Assembly (NCBI GenBank): GCA_008690995.1
Contig: VRMN01000006.1
Coordinates: 703,501-767,500 of the forward strand
DNA from: Porphyridium purpureum
Lineage: Eukaryota > Rhodophyta > Bangiophyceae > Porphyridiales > Porphyridiaceae
Direction: 5' to 3'
DNA length: 64,000 nt
The notes beneath the pieces were generated by a model that did no database searches, was not told the DNA's origin, and worked only from the letters and a program-made list of their open reading frames with translations. Positions 10,446-20,046 of the stretch are shown piece by piece. Position 1 is the first letter of the stretch. Every line of letters begins with the position of its first letter. Both the position numbers and the translations under genes were made by a program.

Positions 10446-11783
10446 CTACAAATGGCCTGCACTCTGAAGTTCGGCCACCCAGACCGGGACAGGGTCGCCG
10501 TCGTTCACGATACAGTATCGGTACCGCACTACCTTTCTAGTCAAATATGAGTAGGTGTTGTCAAAGACCAGACTCAGAGGCACGTCTGATTTCAGCGCAA
10601 CTTTGCCGATTTCATGAGTGCCTCGCGCGCACGCCGGCTTGAGTTTCACAACGAACCAGCTCGCGTCGTTGGTTTTCTGAACCGCAAACTTGATGTCCTT
10701 GTCCGCCGAGACTTGGTAGTACAACGAGACCTGATCCGCAGAGTCCGGCTCGCTCTCCGGCGGCATGTCAATCGGCACGCGCTCTGTCATTCGCGCCGCC
10801 ACAATGATCTGCTCGAAAGGCTGCTCTGTGCCACCGGCATTGGCAGACTTTGACCGTACCGCCGCGAGCTTCTCCGAGGATACAAAGACGGGGCTCTTCT
10901 CCACAATGACAGTCATGAAGTCGAGGTATTTGGAAGCCTGCTCGCTGTACACGTCGACTGCGCGCTGCGCAAAGCCAAGCGCACCGGCGCAAAGCGCTGC
11001 CGTGTCCGGCTGTTGTTGGATCTGGAAGACACACCGCAGCAGGTAGTGAATGGCATTGGAGATACGCGTCAGCTCGTACAGGTGCGGGCCGTACAAAATG
11101 CGCATCTCCTCAGTTGGGCCCAAAGGTGCGTTGATTTGGCCAGCAAAGTCGAGCAGCACCTCTGGGACTCCACCGATGTACTTGACGACCGCTTTCCACA
11201 TGCCGCTCGCCGTGCCCAAGTCGGCCAATCCTTGCCTCCTTTCCCACTGCTGCTTCCACAACAGGCCATACTGCTCCTTGAGCGAGCCGTCACTGGCCTT
11301 GAGATCTTCCAATTCCTTCTCGTAGCGCGCCTCCTTTTTCGCGCGCTGGTGGTTCAACATGGTGACGCGAAAATCATTCGGCAGGAACTCACTGACCAGC
11401 CGATTGACATGCGCTTTCTGGTGATCCTGAAAAGCCTTAAATTTCGCACCCGTCTCTGCGGCCTTTGTTCCAAGCGCCTTGACAACATCAAGCTGTTCCT
11501 TGGCGCTCTCCAACTTGGCACACGCGTCCACAATTTCATCGCACTGCCAGCGATTCATGTACATGTTATGATCCATATGCTTTGGCGGCGCGTCGATGAG
11601 CACATCCTTTGGCGGCGACGCCAGGCCCAATTGCTCAGCGCGATGCATTGCAGACTCAGCGAGCATGGCCACTTCTTCTCCCATGGGATCAATTGGGAAA
11701 TCCTCATAAAACTCGCGCAGAAACTCGCGCGTGATGGGCTGCAGCTCAGCCACTTGCGCGGCAGAGAGCCGACGACTTGACAT
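10446..11783 (-). CDS. GOLD-domain protein with helical N-terminal region
   Basis: A 445-aa protein. Residues 1 to about 340 are mostly helical and charged, with a coiled-coil-like stretch at about 140-190. The last 95 residues read as a GOLD beta-sandwich: YYQVSADKDIKFAV, a middle strand region, then VFDNTYSYLTRKVVRYRY, which matches the FDN.YS...K.v.y pattern of GOLD domains in p24 and SEC14-like proteins. There is no signal peptide and no membrane span, so it is a cytosolic GOLD protein, possibly a Golgi or vesicle adaptor (inference). The start is the first in-frame ATG; the 3' end faces the SMPD4-like gene with a 60-bp gap. The N-terminal region is not recognised. Confidence 0.6.
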   Translation of the reverse strand: MSSRRLSAAQVAELQPITREFLREFYEDFPIDPMGEEVAMLAESAMHRAEQLGLASPPKDVLIDAPPKHMDHNMYMNRWQCDEIVDACAKLESAKEQLDVVKALGTKAAETGAKFKAFQDHQKAHVNRLVSEFLPNDFRVTMLNHQRAKKEARYEKELEDLKASDGSLKEQYGLLWKQQWERRQGLADLGTASGMWKAVVKYIGGVPEVLLDFAGQINAPLGPTEEMRILYGPHLYELTRISNAIHYLLRCVFQIQQQPDTAALCAGALGFAQRAVDVYSEQASKYLDFMTVIVEKSPVFVSSEKLAAVRSKSANAGGTEQPFEQIIVAARMTERVPIDMPPESEPDSADQVSLYYQVSADKDIKFAVQKTNDASWFVVKLKPACARGTHEIGKVALKSDVPLSLVFDNTYSYLTRKVVRYRYCIVNDGDPVPVWVAELQSAGHL

Positions 11784-12010
11784 GATATCTCCGACGCCGG
11801 TTCTTTATGAAGCGCGTGCAAGGCGCACTAGGACCAACCCGTAACCTATCACGCGGGCGCTTGTGATGTCCGTGAGTCCCACGTTCTCCCTCCTCACCAA
11901 CAGATACCCACACGAATCCTTCAACCTGCGCGCCCCACACAAAAGTTCGAATCATAACGGTTCACAGAATTAAACCGGTTTGGAACCGATTTCCACGATT
12001 CTCAAGCGGA

Positions 12011-12028
12011 GGTACAGTATTTTATATC
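12011..12028 (+). promoter_or_regulatory. GGTACAGT motif followed by TATA-like sequence
   Basis: GGTACAGT at 12011-12018 runs into TATTTTATATC at 12017-12027, about 300 bp before the LTV1 start codon and in the same orientation. It may be a core promoter or start-region element. Confidence 0.45.
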
Positions 12029-12059
12029 AAAACCACCTCGTCGGATGATAATAGCCCAG

Positions 12060-12070
12060 AAACCGTTTAG
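12060..12070 (+). promoter_or_regulatory. AAACCGTTTAG motif
   Basis: An 11-bp sequence that also occurs upstream of the bL17 gene (39499-39509). Related AAACGGTTT copies occur at 41854 and 42263. The AACGG core resembles MYB-binding sites, including the plant M-phase MSA core. This is inference from sequence alone. Confidence 0.35.
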
Positions 12071-12317
12071 AAAAGTGTTGAGCGGCCGGGTTGAGTGGCG
12101 TGCGGGGGGAAGGGAGGAAGAGAGAAGGGAGGCGAGAGAGAGAGAGAGCGTGTGTCTGCGTTTGTGTGCGTGCTTGTGTGCGCGTGGAAGAGAGGCGCGG
12201 CAGAAGCAGAGCAATCGTCAGCTTCTAGTGCGTCCGGTTTGCGGTCTGAGCGACGTTGGTAGTGGAGTGGTCGACGGCGAGGTTGGAACAGCAGCGTGGG
12301 AGTTGTGGGTTCGCAAG

Positions 12318-13808
12318 ATGGGGAAGAGAAAAGGGCGGCGTTTTGTTGAGAAGAGGAGTGGACAGACCTACTATGTGTTCCAACCGTACGCAGAACTGTC
12401 GGAGGATGAGGAAGGTCAGGTAAAGTCAGGCTCTGCGTCCGGGGAGGAAGGATACTCGAGGCGGGAATGGGAGCTCGCCTCGATGGGCTTTCCCACGGAC
12501 GATGGGTATAATTATCATCAGCACCTGCGCACAATTGGCGGCCACGCAGGCGCCGTGTTCTTGCAGGCACAGCAGCCGGAAAATAGTGAGAAAGAGAGAA
12601 TGCGCGGCGCCGCCGTCAAGCTGCGCCCACCGGAAAGCGTGGGCGAACACGCGCCGACTCTTTCGGATGGGGATGACGACGAAGAAGCGAACCAACGCAT
12701 GGACCCATACGCAAAAGAAAAGCAAGAAACTGAGGCACGCTACTGGAAGGAGGCCGAACGGCTGCGACAGAAAGTCCCGGACCTTGATGAAGTGTTGGGT
12801 GCACTTGATGATGACAACACCGGTGAAGAAGGGATGCGTGTCGACAACGATGCTGAGGATTTTGGCGTCGATGATGCTAATGATTTTGATGTCGATGACT
12901 TTTTTGCGCAGTTCTCAGCAAGCGCTGAGGTAGAGCCCACGACTGCATCGGAAAAATTGAGGGCAGAAGACAACACGCGCGTTGCCGTGCCAACGGCACA
13001 TCAGCGCGCGCGCACACAAGCAGGTTCGAATGCCACGCCAGCGTTGTCTGCGTATGAGCTAGGGCGACAGGCACGCCTCATTGACGAGCAATTTGACCGT
13101 CTTTTGGAGGACGAATACGAAGATGGCGGTGGCTCTGAAAGCAATGAAAACGATGAAGAAAGCTGCAGCGAGTATTCATCGTATGAGGAGGACGAAGCCC
13201 ATGAAGATACTCTAGCCAAGCTCGGGGGGCACGAGCAAGTTGCTGAATTGATGCAGAATGTGAGAGACCTGAAGATTGATGGGCTGGCCGATACGTATTC
13301 TGGTCAGTTGGAGGAAACCGAAAAGGAAGCTCTCAAGTCGCGATTTCAGTACGAAAGTGGTTCGGATCACGGTGAGACATTCCTTGAGATGGCTGAAAGA
13401 GAGCGGCGAGAGCGCGACGAGGCTGAGCGATGGGACTGCGAAACCATTCTCACGACGTACACTAACCTTGAAAACCACCCTTCGATGATCGGCATTCCTC
13501 GCAAGGCGCGCAAGAAGAAAGTGCCGGTGACTGCGGCCGCGGAAACGGCGGAGCCTGAGGCCGAGACAGAAAGTAGAGAGCAAGAACCCGACGATCGTCG
13601 CAAAGAGTCCGTACCACCGGTGAGCGCGGAGCGACACAAGGGTGAGACGGCTGAGGAACGCAGGCTCCGCAAGCAGGCGGTCAAGGAACAGAAACGCGAG
13701 CGCAGGGCCACCAAGAGCCACAATCGCGCAGTGTTCCGCGCAGAGAACGTGCGGCAGGCCACGCATGAGAGCAAGATGGGTACAAGTAAGGTCGTTGTCC
13801 AGTTCTAG
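12318..13808 (+). CDS. LTV1: LTV1, 40S ribosomal subunit biogenesis factor
   Basis: A 496-aa LTV1 homologue; LTV1 is a late pre-40S assembly factor that helps place uS3 in the head. Conserved blocks are in order: the N-terminal MGKRKGRRFVEKRSG with YYVFQ, then DDGYNYHQHLR near residues 62-72, LIDEQFDRLLEDEYED, ERWDCETILTTYTNLENHP, and the C-terminal EERRLRKQAVKEQKRERR block. The frame is open for 270 nt upstream, but this ATG precedes the family's conserved N-terminus, so I use it. Acidic stretches between blocks are normal for LTV1. Upstream DNA has GA-rich repeats (12105-12150) and two candidate motifs. The next gene begins 81 bp after its stop, on the same strand. Confidence 0.92.
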   Translation: MGKRKGRRFVEKRSGQTYYVFQPYAELSEDEEGQVKSGSASGEEGYSRREWELASMGFPTDDGYNYHQHLRTIGGHAGAVFLQAQQPENSEKERMRGAAVKLRPPESVGEHAPTLSDGDDDEEANQRMDPYAKEKQETEARYWKEAERLRQKVPDLDEVLGALDDDNTGEEGMRVDNDAEDFGVDDANDFDVDDFFAQFSASAEVEPTTASEKLRAEDNTRVAVPTAHQRARTQAGSNATPALSAYELGRQARLIDEQFDRLLEDEYEDGGGSESNENDEESCSEYSSYEEDEAHEDTLAKLGGHEQVAELMQNVRDLKIDGLADTYSGQLEETEKEALKSRFQYESGSDHGETFLEMAERERRERDEAERWDCETILTTYTNLENHPSMIGIPRKARKKKVPVTAAAETAEPEAETESREQEPDDRRKESVPPVSAERHKGETAEERRLRKQAVKEQKRERRATKSHNRAVFRAENVRQATHESKMGTSKVVVQF

Positions 13809-13889
13809 TCGTCACCTGACGTAAATGGAAACTTAGAATTATTATTGCGAAGTGAGAAAAGGACGAGATTGTTATAGTTGCTTGTCTGT

Positions 13890-16484
13890 ATGCGTGCGAG
13901 TAGATTCCAGCGCGCCCTCGTATGTGCGCGGCCTGTGGATCACCCTGAATCACACAGTCCGTGTGCCGCCGTGCTGCTGCTCGACGATGTCGACGGAACG
14001 ACATGCGCTGTCTCCGTAACGACGGCAGGTGCCGAACTGGTAGTACGAATTGTGTCTATATTTCGAAGTGGCTCTCGAAAAGAGCACGTTGAGCAGGAGG
14101 CGCCTCCGTCCGGGACTGCCCGCAAGGCGCTGCCGCATGCGGCTCGTCCCCGATTCGTTGGAATAGAGAGGAGCGTCACGAGTGCGCCGAATTCAGGAAG
14201 CGAGAAGTGTATGCCGCAACCCATGGTGATGGTCTGGGCCGCCAGCGTAAGCGAGAGCAACACCCATTTTGTGCAGATAGATGTGTATGAGCTATGTGGA
14301 CAGTTTCAGGACAGCGTGAGAGACCACGAGCAGCAGCGATCTGTGCCTTTGCAGAGCCGAGGAAGGCTCCTCCTCCAACTACCTGTGGAAATTTTGATGG
14401 GACAGGTCGCACCAGAGCGTGTAGAAGAGATTCGCGTAGCATTTGCAGACTCAAGGCATGCAGTTCTAATTCTGAATTGCACATTGCTCGCATGCTTCGA
14501 ACAGGACGGTGAGCAAATCGAATGGAAATTGATTTGGATCCAACGGAACCCGAAATCAAGTACTTACAGAAATGTCGTGTGTTCTCGACTGACTCGATAC
14601 CGGCGTACTTGCCTTGACGCACACTTTACGTGTCTCGGTTGCGCCCAGTCGATCTCAGTGCAAGTCTTTCCGCGGTACAAGGAAGCTCCGTCCTTGCCAA
14701 CCAAATTTTTCGAGCTGCATGGGCCACTGGCGTGTTACGCACAGAACAAGGACGCATCGTTGTTGAAAGTCGAGCGTCTCATCGACGCTGAGTCTTTTCT
14801 GATCATGACCTGCGAATCGCATGTCCAGGATAGACGCGATAGAATACGCAGGTTGCGAATGGTTCACAAGGCGAGCGGGAAGGAGTACCTAATGCCTTTG
14901 ACTGGAGACTGGCATCTAGAAGCAGCGTTCCAGTCATTTGTGCAGGCATCAGAGTCTGTATTTTGTATGGTTTTTTCAACACCAACGTTCTGGATGGTCC
15001 AGGTGCGGCGCCTGCCTTTGTCGGAAGTTGTCGTGGAGCGTGCGGTGCACTGCCACGCACCTGCAGAAAGAATCGCAGGTGCCTTCTTTGCCCATGAGTC
15101 TACAGCTGAAATGGTGGGAGTAAATGGTGACTCGGGGCTTGTGAGTCTCTTGAAAGTTGACATCTCGGAGTCGTCGCGTTCAACTTCATCAGCTGCAGCG
15201 ACGGGGAAGCTTGTGGCTTCCCCTTCGGTGTTGGTCTCTGCGCCAAGCAAGGACACATTGTTGTCCAACCTTGAGGATCGACTGGCAGAGCAGCTAGACC
15301 TGCTCGAACGCGCAAGGCTTGAGCTGGACCGAAAAGACGCATTTGTCCGTGGGCTTGTAGAAGGGCTCCAGTGCCGTGACCTGACACCTGTGCGTGACCT
15401 GTTTCTGGACGGCCTTGTCCAGTTTCCGCACATCCCCAGTAAGCTCCAAGATCATGCTCCGAGCGGGAATATTCTGCACTCTGGACATCTTGATGATGTT
15501 CCGCAGGTGTCGCTGCGCTTGAAACAATCCTCGGCTGTGGTGTGCGGTCGCACGATGCTCATTAGCTTGGTGACCGAGGCTGATCTCAATGTTCCGCTTC
15601 GCAGCGCGCGCGTCATGCTTGTCTCGCCGTCCCGGACGATATTAACGCAGTGTGCTCATGTGCATGGACCTGGTGGCTTTCTTGCAACACTGGAGATCGC
15701 GAGCGTGTGGCAAAATCACTTGCATGAGTTTCTTGTCGTGGCGCGGTGGATGGACCATGATCCAGGTGCAGGAGGAAACTCAGAATCTGGGATCGGCACT
15801 GAAAGTCGACTGCAGAGCTTGGGACCGCTCGGAAAGTTAGCGGTGAGCACAGACCTCAGCGATCAGTTTGACGTTATCCAGCGAGTGGGCCGGTGGCGAG
15901 GTCGTATCACGCTAAAGTACAGCATAGAAGGGAGTGACGAGATGCACAACCTTCAGAATGCGCTTCGAGAATACATGAAGCTTCGACTTGTGTCCTTTCA
16001 GCTGCTCGCAACAGACAGTATGCCGGCGCAGGCCTCTCAGAGCAGCACGCTACGATACATCAGCGCGACAGACCGCCGGTGCATTGCAGAAGTTTGGCCC
16101 CGCGCCCCGGACACGGGAGAGACAGGTCGTTCAAAGACGGCCATAATTTTTCTGACCTGCCTTGATTCGTCAGAGTTTGAGCAGTACTGTGCGGCGCTGC
16201 TGCGAGAAGGTGCGTCTCCAGCGTCGTGCATGTTCGGCTCCTCCGCGTTCACCTCCCAATTCGAGGAGATCGAGAAGCATCGCGCTTCGCTTTCCAGGGC
16301 TTTGCAAAGCGAGCTGGGCGAGCTGGGCGAGCGTGCGGTATCAGCGTCGCAGCCGCTTTTGTCGACCACTGTGAAGCAGAAACACACCGATGCGTTAGCC
16401 GCTGCCACTGCCGCTGCGGCGCTCGGAGCACCAAATCAGGTTTCGGCGAAACGGTTTAGCCTGCTTGAACCGTTTTTGTTTTGA
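13890..16484 (+). CDS. Unrecognised 864-aa protein, beta-rich with central coiled coil
   Basis: Starts at the first ATG in the frame (MRASRFQRAL...). The first half looks beta-rich and could be a propeller (repeated hydrophobic strands with W and C, such as MVMVWAASVSESNTHFVQIDVY). A coiled coil lies at about 450-485 (LEDRLAEQLDLLERARLELDRK), followed by another beta-rich region. No signal peptide or membrane span. The plan of propeller, coiled coil and beta domain recalls FANCB/FAAP100-like proteins, but I see no diagnostic motif and do not claim that. Same strand as LTV1 (81 bp upstream) and the TMEM65-like gene (128 bp downstream). Confidence 0.7.
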   Translation: MRASRFQRALVCARPVDHPESHSPCAAVLLLDDVDGTTCAVSVTTAGAELVVRIVSIFRSGSRKEHVEQEAPPSGTARKALPHAARPRFVGIERSVTSAPNSGSEKCMPQPMVMVWAASVSESNTHFVQIDVYELCGQFQDSVRDHEQQRSVPLQSRGRLLLQLPVEILMGQVAPERVEEIRVAFADSRHAVLILNCTLLACFEQDGEQIEWKLIWIQRNPKSSTYRNVVCSRLTRYRRTCLDAHFTCLGCAQSISVQVFPRYKEAPSLPTKFFELHGPLACYAQNKDASLLKVERLIDAESFLIMTCESHVQDRRDRIRRLRMVHKASGKEYLMPLTGDWHLEAAFQSFVQASESVFCMVFSTPTFWMVQVRRLPLSEVVVERAVHCHAPAERIAGAFFAHESTAEMVGVNGDSGLVSLLKVDISESSRSTSSAAATGKLVASPSVLVSAPSKDTLLSNLEDRLAEQLDLLERARLELDRKDAFVRGLVEGLQCRDLTPVRDLFLDGLVQFPHIPSKLQDHAPSGNILHSGHLDDVPQVSLRLKQSSAVVCGRTMLISLVTEADLNVPLRSARVMLVSPSRTILTQCAHVHGPGGFLATLEIASVWQNHLHEFLVVARWMDHDPGAGGNSESGIGTESRLQSLGPLGKLAVSTDLSDQFDVIQRVGRWRGRITLKYSIEGSDEMHNLQNALREYMKLRLVSFQLLATDSMPAQASQSSTLRYISATDRRCIAEVWPRAPDTGETGRSKTAIIFLTCLDSSEFEQYCAALLREGASPASCMFGSSAFTSQFEEIEKHRASLSRALQSELGELGERAVSASQPLLSTTVKQKHTDALAAATAAAALGAPNQVSAKRFSLLEPFLF

Positions 16485-16612
16485 GCGCGAGTGCGAGCGG
16501 GACAGCTGGCGGCCGGCGTCGTGCGCGCGGCGCGTGATTGTGTTTGTGCGAGACGCGTCGCCGTGTGTGGAGGTTCGTTGATGGGTGTGACCTCTCTCGC
16601 AGTGCTGTGAGA

Positions 16613-17548
16613 ATGCGGCCGTCGCGATTATGGCGACAAGGGTTAGCTGAGCTGGAGCGCGCACTGACGTTGCTTGACACGGCAGAGCTGCACAGCCTTC
16701 GCCGGTCGATTGACTCGCGTCTGGGCGCAGACCCGAAACAGGTGACGAGCGCAGCCGAGGAGGTGTTCCGGCGCGCCGATTTGAACAAAGATGGTAAGCT
16801 GTGTCGCGAAGAGTTTGAGGTCCTGTACACGCAGTTGCAGGCCGGACTGATGTCCCGACGCATGCCGAGAGCTAGGCAGTCTCACGAGCACGCCGAACAT
16901 GCGAGCGCGGGGCTGCAGGACTCAAGCGCCGCGGATGGCGTGCCGATAGGGAAACCATCTCCAAGGCAGCTTGCCAGGCTCGGCGTAGTTGCTGCGATGC
17001 CGTTCGTGGGGTTCGGCTTTGTAGACAACGCGATCATGATCTTGGCAGGCGATATGATCGAGCAAAGAGTCGGAGCCGTCATTACGATTTCTACGATGGC
17101 GGCCGCGGGACTGGGTAATTTGGTCAGCGACGTGGCGGGCATTGGGCTCGGAAGTAGCATAGAGCATTTGGTGTGCAAGCTGGGTCTGTCCGGTCCGTCT
17201 CTCTCCGCACCGCAGATGGCGATGCCGATCGTCAAAACGACGACAACAATTGCCTGCATGATTGGAATCAGTATTGGCTGCTTGCTGGGCCTTGCGCCCT
17301 TGCTGTTCATGGACCAGGAGAAGCGCGCTTTGCGCGAACTCTTTGATAGATTAGATACGGACCAATCCGGCGCGGTGGCGGTCCGGGAGCTCGCACAGGC
17401 CTTCTCGTCGTTGGGTTTGCATGTGGACCCCAACGAACTTGAGTCGATGGTGCAACGCGCCGATATGGACGCAGACGGTGAACTGAATTTTGAGGATTTC
17501 GCGAATCTCGTCAAGCAATGGCAACAGCGATCGAAGGCGATTTCCTGA
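16613..17548 (+). CDS. TMEM65-family membrane protein fused to EF-hands
   Basis: A 311-aa protein. An EF-hand loop occurs near residue 56 (DLNKDGKLCREEF). Residues about 120-230 carry a TMEM65 domain with the family's signature PFVGFGFVDNAIMI and ISTMAAAGLGNLVSDVAG, followed by further membrane helices ending in GCLLGLAPLLFM. Two more EF-hand loops follow at about 246 (DTDQSGAVAVREL) and 285 (DMDADGELNFEDF). Human TMEM65 is an inner mitochondrial membrane protein tied to sodium-dependent mitochondrial calcium efflux and, as I recall it, lacks EF-hands. Flanking EF-hands suggest direct calcium regulation (inference). The N-terminus is basic (MRPSRLWRQGL) and could target mitochondria. The ATG chosen is the first in frame. 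Confidence 0.85.
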   Translation: MRPSRLWRQGLAELERALTLLDTAELHSLRRSIDSRLGADPKQVTSAAEEVFRRADLNKDGKLCREEFEVLYTQLQAGLMSRRMPRARQSHEHAEHASAGLQDSSAADGVPIGKPSPRQLARLGVVAAMPFVGFGFVDNAIMILAGDMIEQRVGAVITISTMAAAGLGNLVSDVAGIGLGSSIEHLVCKLGLSGPSLSAPQMAMPIVKTTTTIACMIGISIGCLLGLAPLLFMDQEKRALRELFDRLDTDQSGAVAVRELAQAFSSLGLHVDPNELESMVQRADMDADGELNFEDFANLVKQWQQRSKAIS

Positions 17549-17853
17549 ATGGTACGTTTCTTTTTCATGCATACATTTGTTTGGTCCTTGCAAGGAAGTA
17601 AGCAGCAAGGGAGAACACTACGAGTTGGCGAAGGCAAAGCGCAAGAGTACGTGGACTGTCCTTTCACAAGATGACTAGCATGCAACAATTCTGACACCTC
17701 TTGTTTGAGCGCGGGTCTCACAGCCTGGCGCATTGAACGGATCATGCTGAACGAGACTGATGAATGATGACTGCTTTGCGGCTTTGCGCCTCGCCGCTCT
17801 GGGATAATGACGGGTTAAAGGCTTTGGTGGAGTGCGATTCTGTGTGTTCTGAT
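17549..17853. other. Intergenic gap between convergent genes
   Basis: 305 bp of 3' flanking sequence between two convergent genes. I see no gene, repeat or motif in it. Confidence 0.5.
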
Positions 17854-20046
17854 TTACTGACCATCTGAATCATGTGCTTGTGAATTACTTTTTCCGTTGT
17901 CAATCAGAGGTCTCTTCGCTAGTAATTCATCCATCATCGACGCCTTCTTCAAGTAGGCGCGAACGAAGGCCTTCCATCGCTTCAGCACCGATGCTTTGCC
18001 TGCATGTACGCGGTCGCGCTCCAAACCAGTATCAGCCTTCTTCTGCGCGCTTTCAAGGATCTCTAGGAGCTCATGGATGTATGTCTTTGAAAATCGGCCA
18101 GAGTGAAGTTCAAATAGGGTCTTCCAAATCTCCTCTGTGTATGGAATACAATCCGCGTACGAGGTCAGCGCCTTCGTCAGTTGCACAAAGCGAAATGGCT
18201 TTCCTATTGCCAAGCCCTGGGTGTCCGAGTACAACGTGCCCTCCACCATGCGGCCGAGCCACGGCGCTCTGGTTTCAACGGCACTTGCGTCGAGCGCAGG
18301 CAGCGCGTCCAGCACGACTTTTAGCTGTGGAAGAGAAAGAAACTCCGACGTTTGCGCTGCCAATTCGCCGCCGGGGGCAGCGCTGTACTTCCGTACAGCG
18401 TCGAGCCATTCGAGTGTGCACTCTTTGTCGACTTGCACGTCGTACCGCCTCCAGAATTGAGACACTAAAAGTAAGTGGTCCAGCTCCAACTGGCTAAGCG
18501 CACCATTCGCAATGATTTGTTGATGCCATATTTGCACGTTCGGTTCCCCAAATAGACCGCGCATACTTGTCAAGTGCTCTAAAGATGTACATACATCGCT
18601 AGCGGAAAGCTTTCCCACAAGTTCCTCGAACTTGGTGTGCCAGCGATTGACCACAACCCAGTACGTTTCAATTTCGTGCAACTCCTTTTGGTGCGGCAAA
18701 CGCCAAAAGGACGCAAGCACATCCAAAAGCAGTCGACGAGAAGTGCTGCGACTGAGCGCTTGCTCAAGCGATACACACAGCTTTCTCCAGAACCACTTTG
18801 ACCACTGAAAAACAGCTGGCACGTTCCAGCGGCGCTTCCATTCTTCTCTCCATCCAAGAGCTTCCAAGAGATGCACCAGAGACCGAGGATGGCCCGCCCA
18901 TTCCCTCTCTGTCCGAATGAATCCAGACTCAAATCGACGAAGGATAAAAACTTCCTCCGGGTCATGATCTCGATGTGGTCTTTGCGCGAATCGCGTCAAA
19001 CATGCCGTGACCAAGTCCTTCATCGCGCTGCTTGTGTTCAGCATGAACTCGTCAAAGACAGTGCCCTGCTTCTTCACCGTTCGAGAAAGAAGCATGATCG
19101 CCGGGTTCACGCGCGGTTCCGCTCGAGACAAGGCGCGATATGCTCGCGCACATTCAATCAAATAAGTCACTCGAACATCTTCGCCCCTCCCTTGGCTTGC
19201 TGCTTCTTGGAATGCATCGGTCCAGCGCTGCAGGAACTGACAGATCACGCGGTCTCTACGTATGTACGCATTCACTGGCTTGAGCAAGAAGAGCACCAGG
19301 CTCATGCACTTGACGAGGCTGCGCATGTCAAACTGTGTGACCGGGGCGTGCAACATCCAGTCCCGGATCACAGCATCTTGCCGCCACCAAGCCGACGCGG
19401 GAAAAGAGGCCCACGGTCTCTTGGCTTTTCTGGACTTTGCTGATGTTGCGGACTGGGACGGCGACCGGAGCAACCGCACGCCGTTCTTAAATCTTACCAG
19501 CGGCAGCAAAAAAAGTCGGACCGAGTTCTCCATGGTGGCTCGTGGTGGCGTCGCGGCAAACTCTGCCTCGAGCGCTGCTCGTATGGCTTTGCCAAAGTGG
19601 TCAATATCATACTGTCTATTAAGCGCGTTCCAATCTCTTGACGACAACCCAGAAAACACGAACGCATTTGTCTCCTGACTTTGGCCGAGCAGCAGGCGGC
19701 ACGCCACCGCATACGCCTCGCGGCAGTCCAGTCCGGCAGTCATCACGCGGGTCCGCGTGAAACCGATCACGTCAAAGCGATAGTACTTGAATGCGATCTT
19801 GATCTCCGCAAGCCATTTGGCCACGCCATCGAGTCCTCGGACTTTGGTGCGCTTCTTTCGTACGACATCCTCTACTTCAGAGACCCCATCGAATGCCGAC
19901 CAGAGCTTATGGCCTGCGCCCTCAAAGCCTTGGGCAGTCTCCGAAAGAATCGGGTTCAGCGCCAGGGGCGCGCGAACTTGACGCCCGCTCGCGTAGAAAC
20001 GTCGAGCGTGTAGAGGCGGAAGCGCGCGCCAGCAGCACCTCGCCAT
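17854..20046 (-). CDS. Unrecognised 730-aa protein with mitochondrial-type N-terminus
   Basis: Starts at ATG 20046, giving MARCCWRALPPLHARRFYASGR, an Arg-rich, acid-free leader typical of mitochondrial (or plastid) presequences. The rest is helical, rich in Leu, Trp and Arg, with no membrane spans, and resembles alpha-solenoid organelle RNA-binding proteins in composition. I see no diagnostic repeat and assign no family. Its start codon overlaps that of the divergent CLC gene by two bases (CATG at 20044-20047). The frame is also open upstream without an ATG. Confidence 0.6.
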   Translation of the reverse strand: MARCCWRALPPLHARRFYASGRQVRAPLALNPILSETAQGFEGAGHKLWSAFDGVSEVEDVVRKKRTKVRGLDGVAKWLAEIKIAFKYYRFDVIGFTRTRVMTAGLDCREAYAVACRLLLGQSQETNAFVFSGLSSRDWNALNRQYDIDHFGKAIRAALEAEFAATPPRATMENSVRLFLLPLVRFKNGVRLLRSPSQSATSAKSRKAKRPWASFPASAWWRQDAVIRDWMLHAPVTQFDMRSLVKCMSLVLFLLKPVNAYIRRDRVICQFLQRWTDAFQEAASQGRGEDVRVTYLIECARAYRALSRAEPRVNPAIMLLSRTVKKQGTVFDEFMLNTSSAMKDLVTACLTRFAQRPHRDHDPEEVFILRRFESGFIRTEREWAGHPRSLVHLLEALGWREEWKRRWNVPAVFQWSKWFWRKLCVSLEQALSRSTSRRLLLDVLASFWRLPHQKELHEIETYWVVVNRWHTKFEELVGKLSASDVCTSLEHLTSMRGLFGEPNVQIWHQQIIANGALSQLELDHLLLVSQFWRRYDVQVDKECTLEWLDAVRKYSAAPGGELAAQTSEFLSLPQLKVVLDALPALDASAVETRAPWLGRMVEGTLYSDTQGLAIGKPFRFVQLTKALTSYADCIPYTEEIWKTLFELHSGRFSKTYIHELLEILESAQKKADTGLERDRVHAGKASVLKRWKAFVRAYLKKASMMDELLAKRPLIDNGKSNSQAHDSDGQ

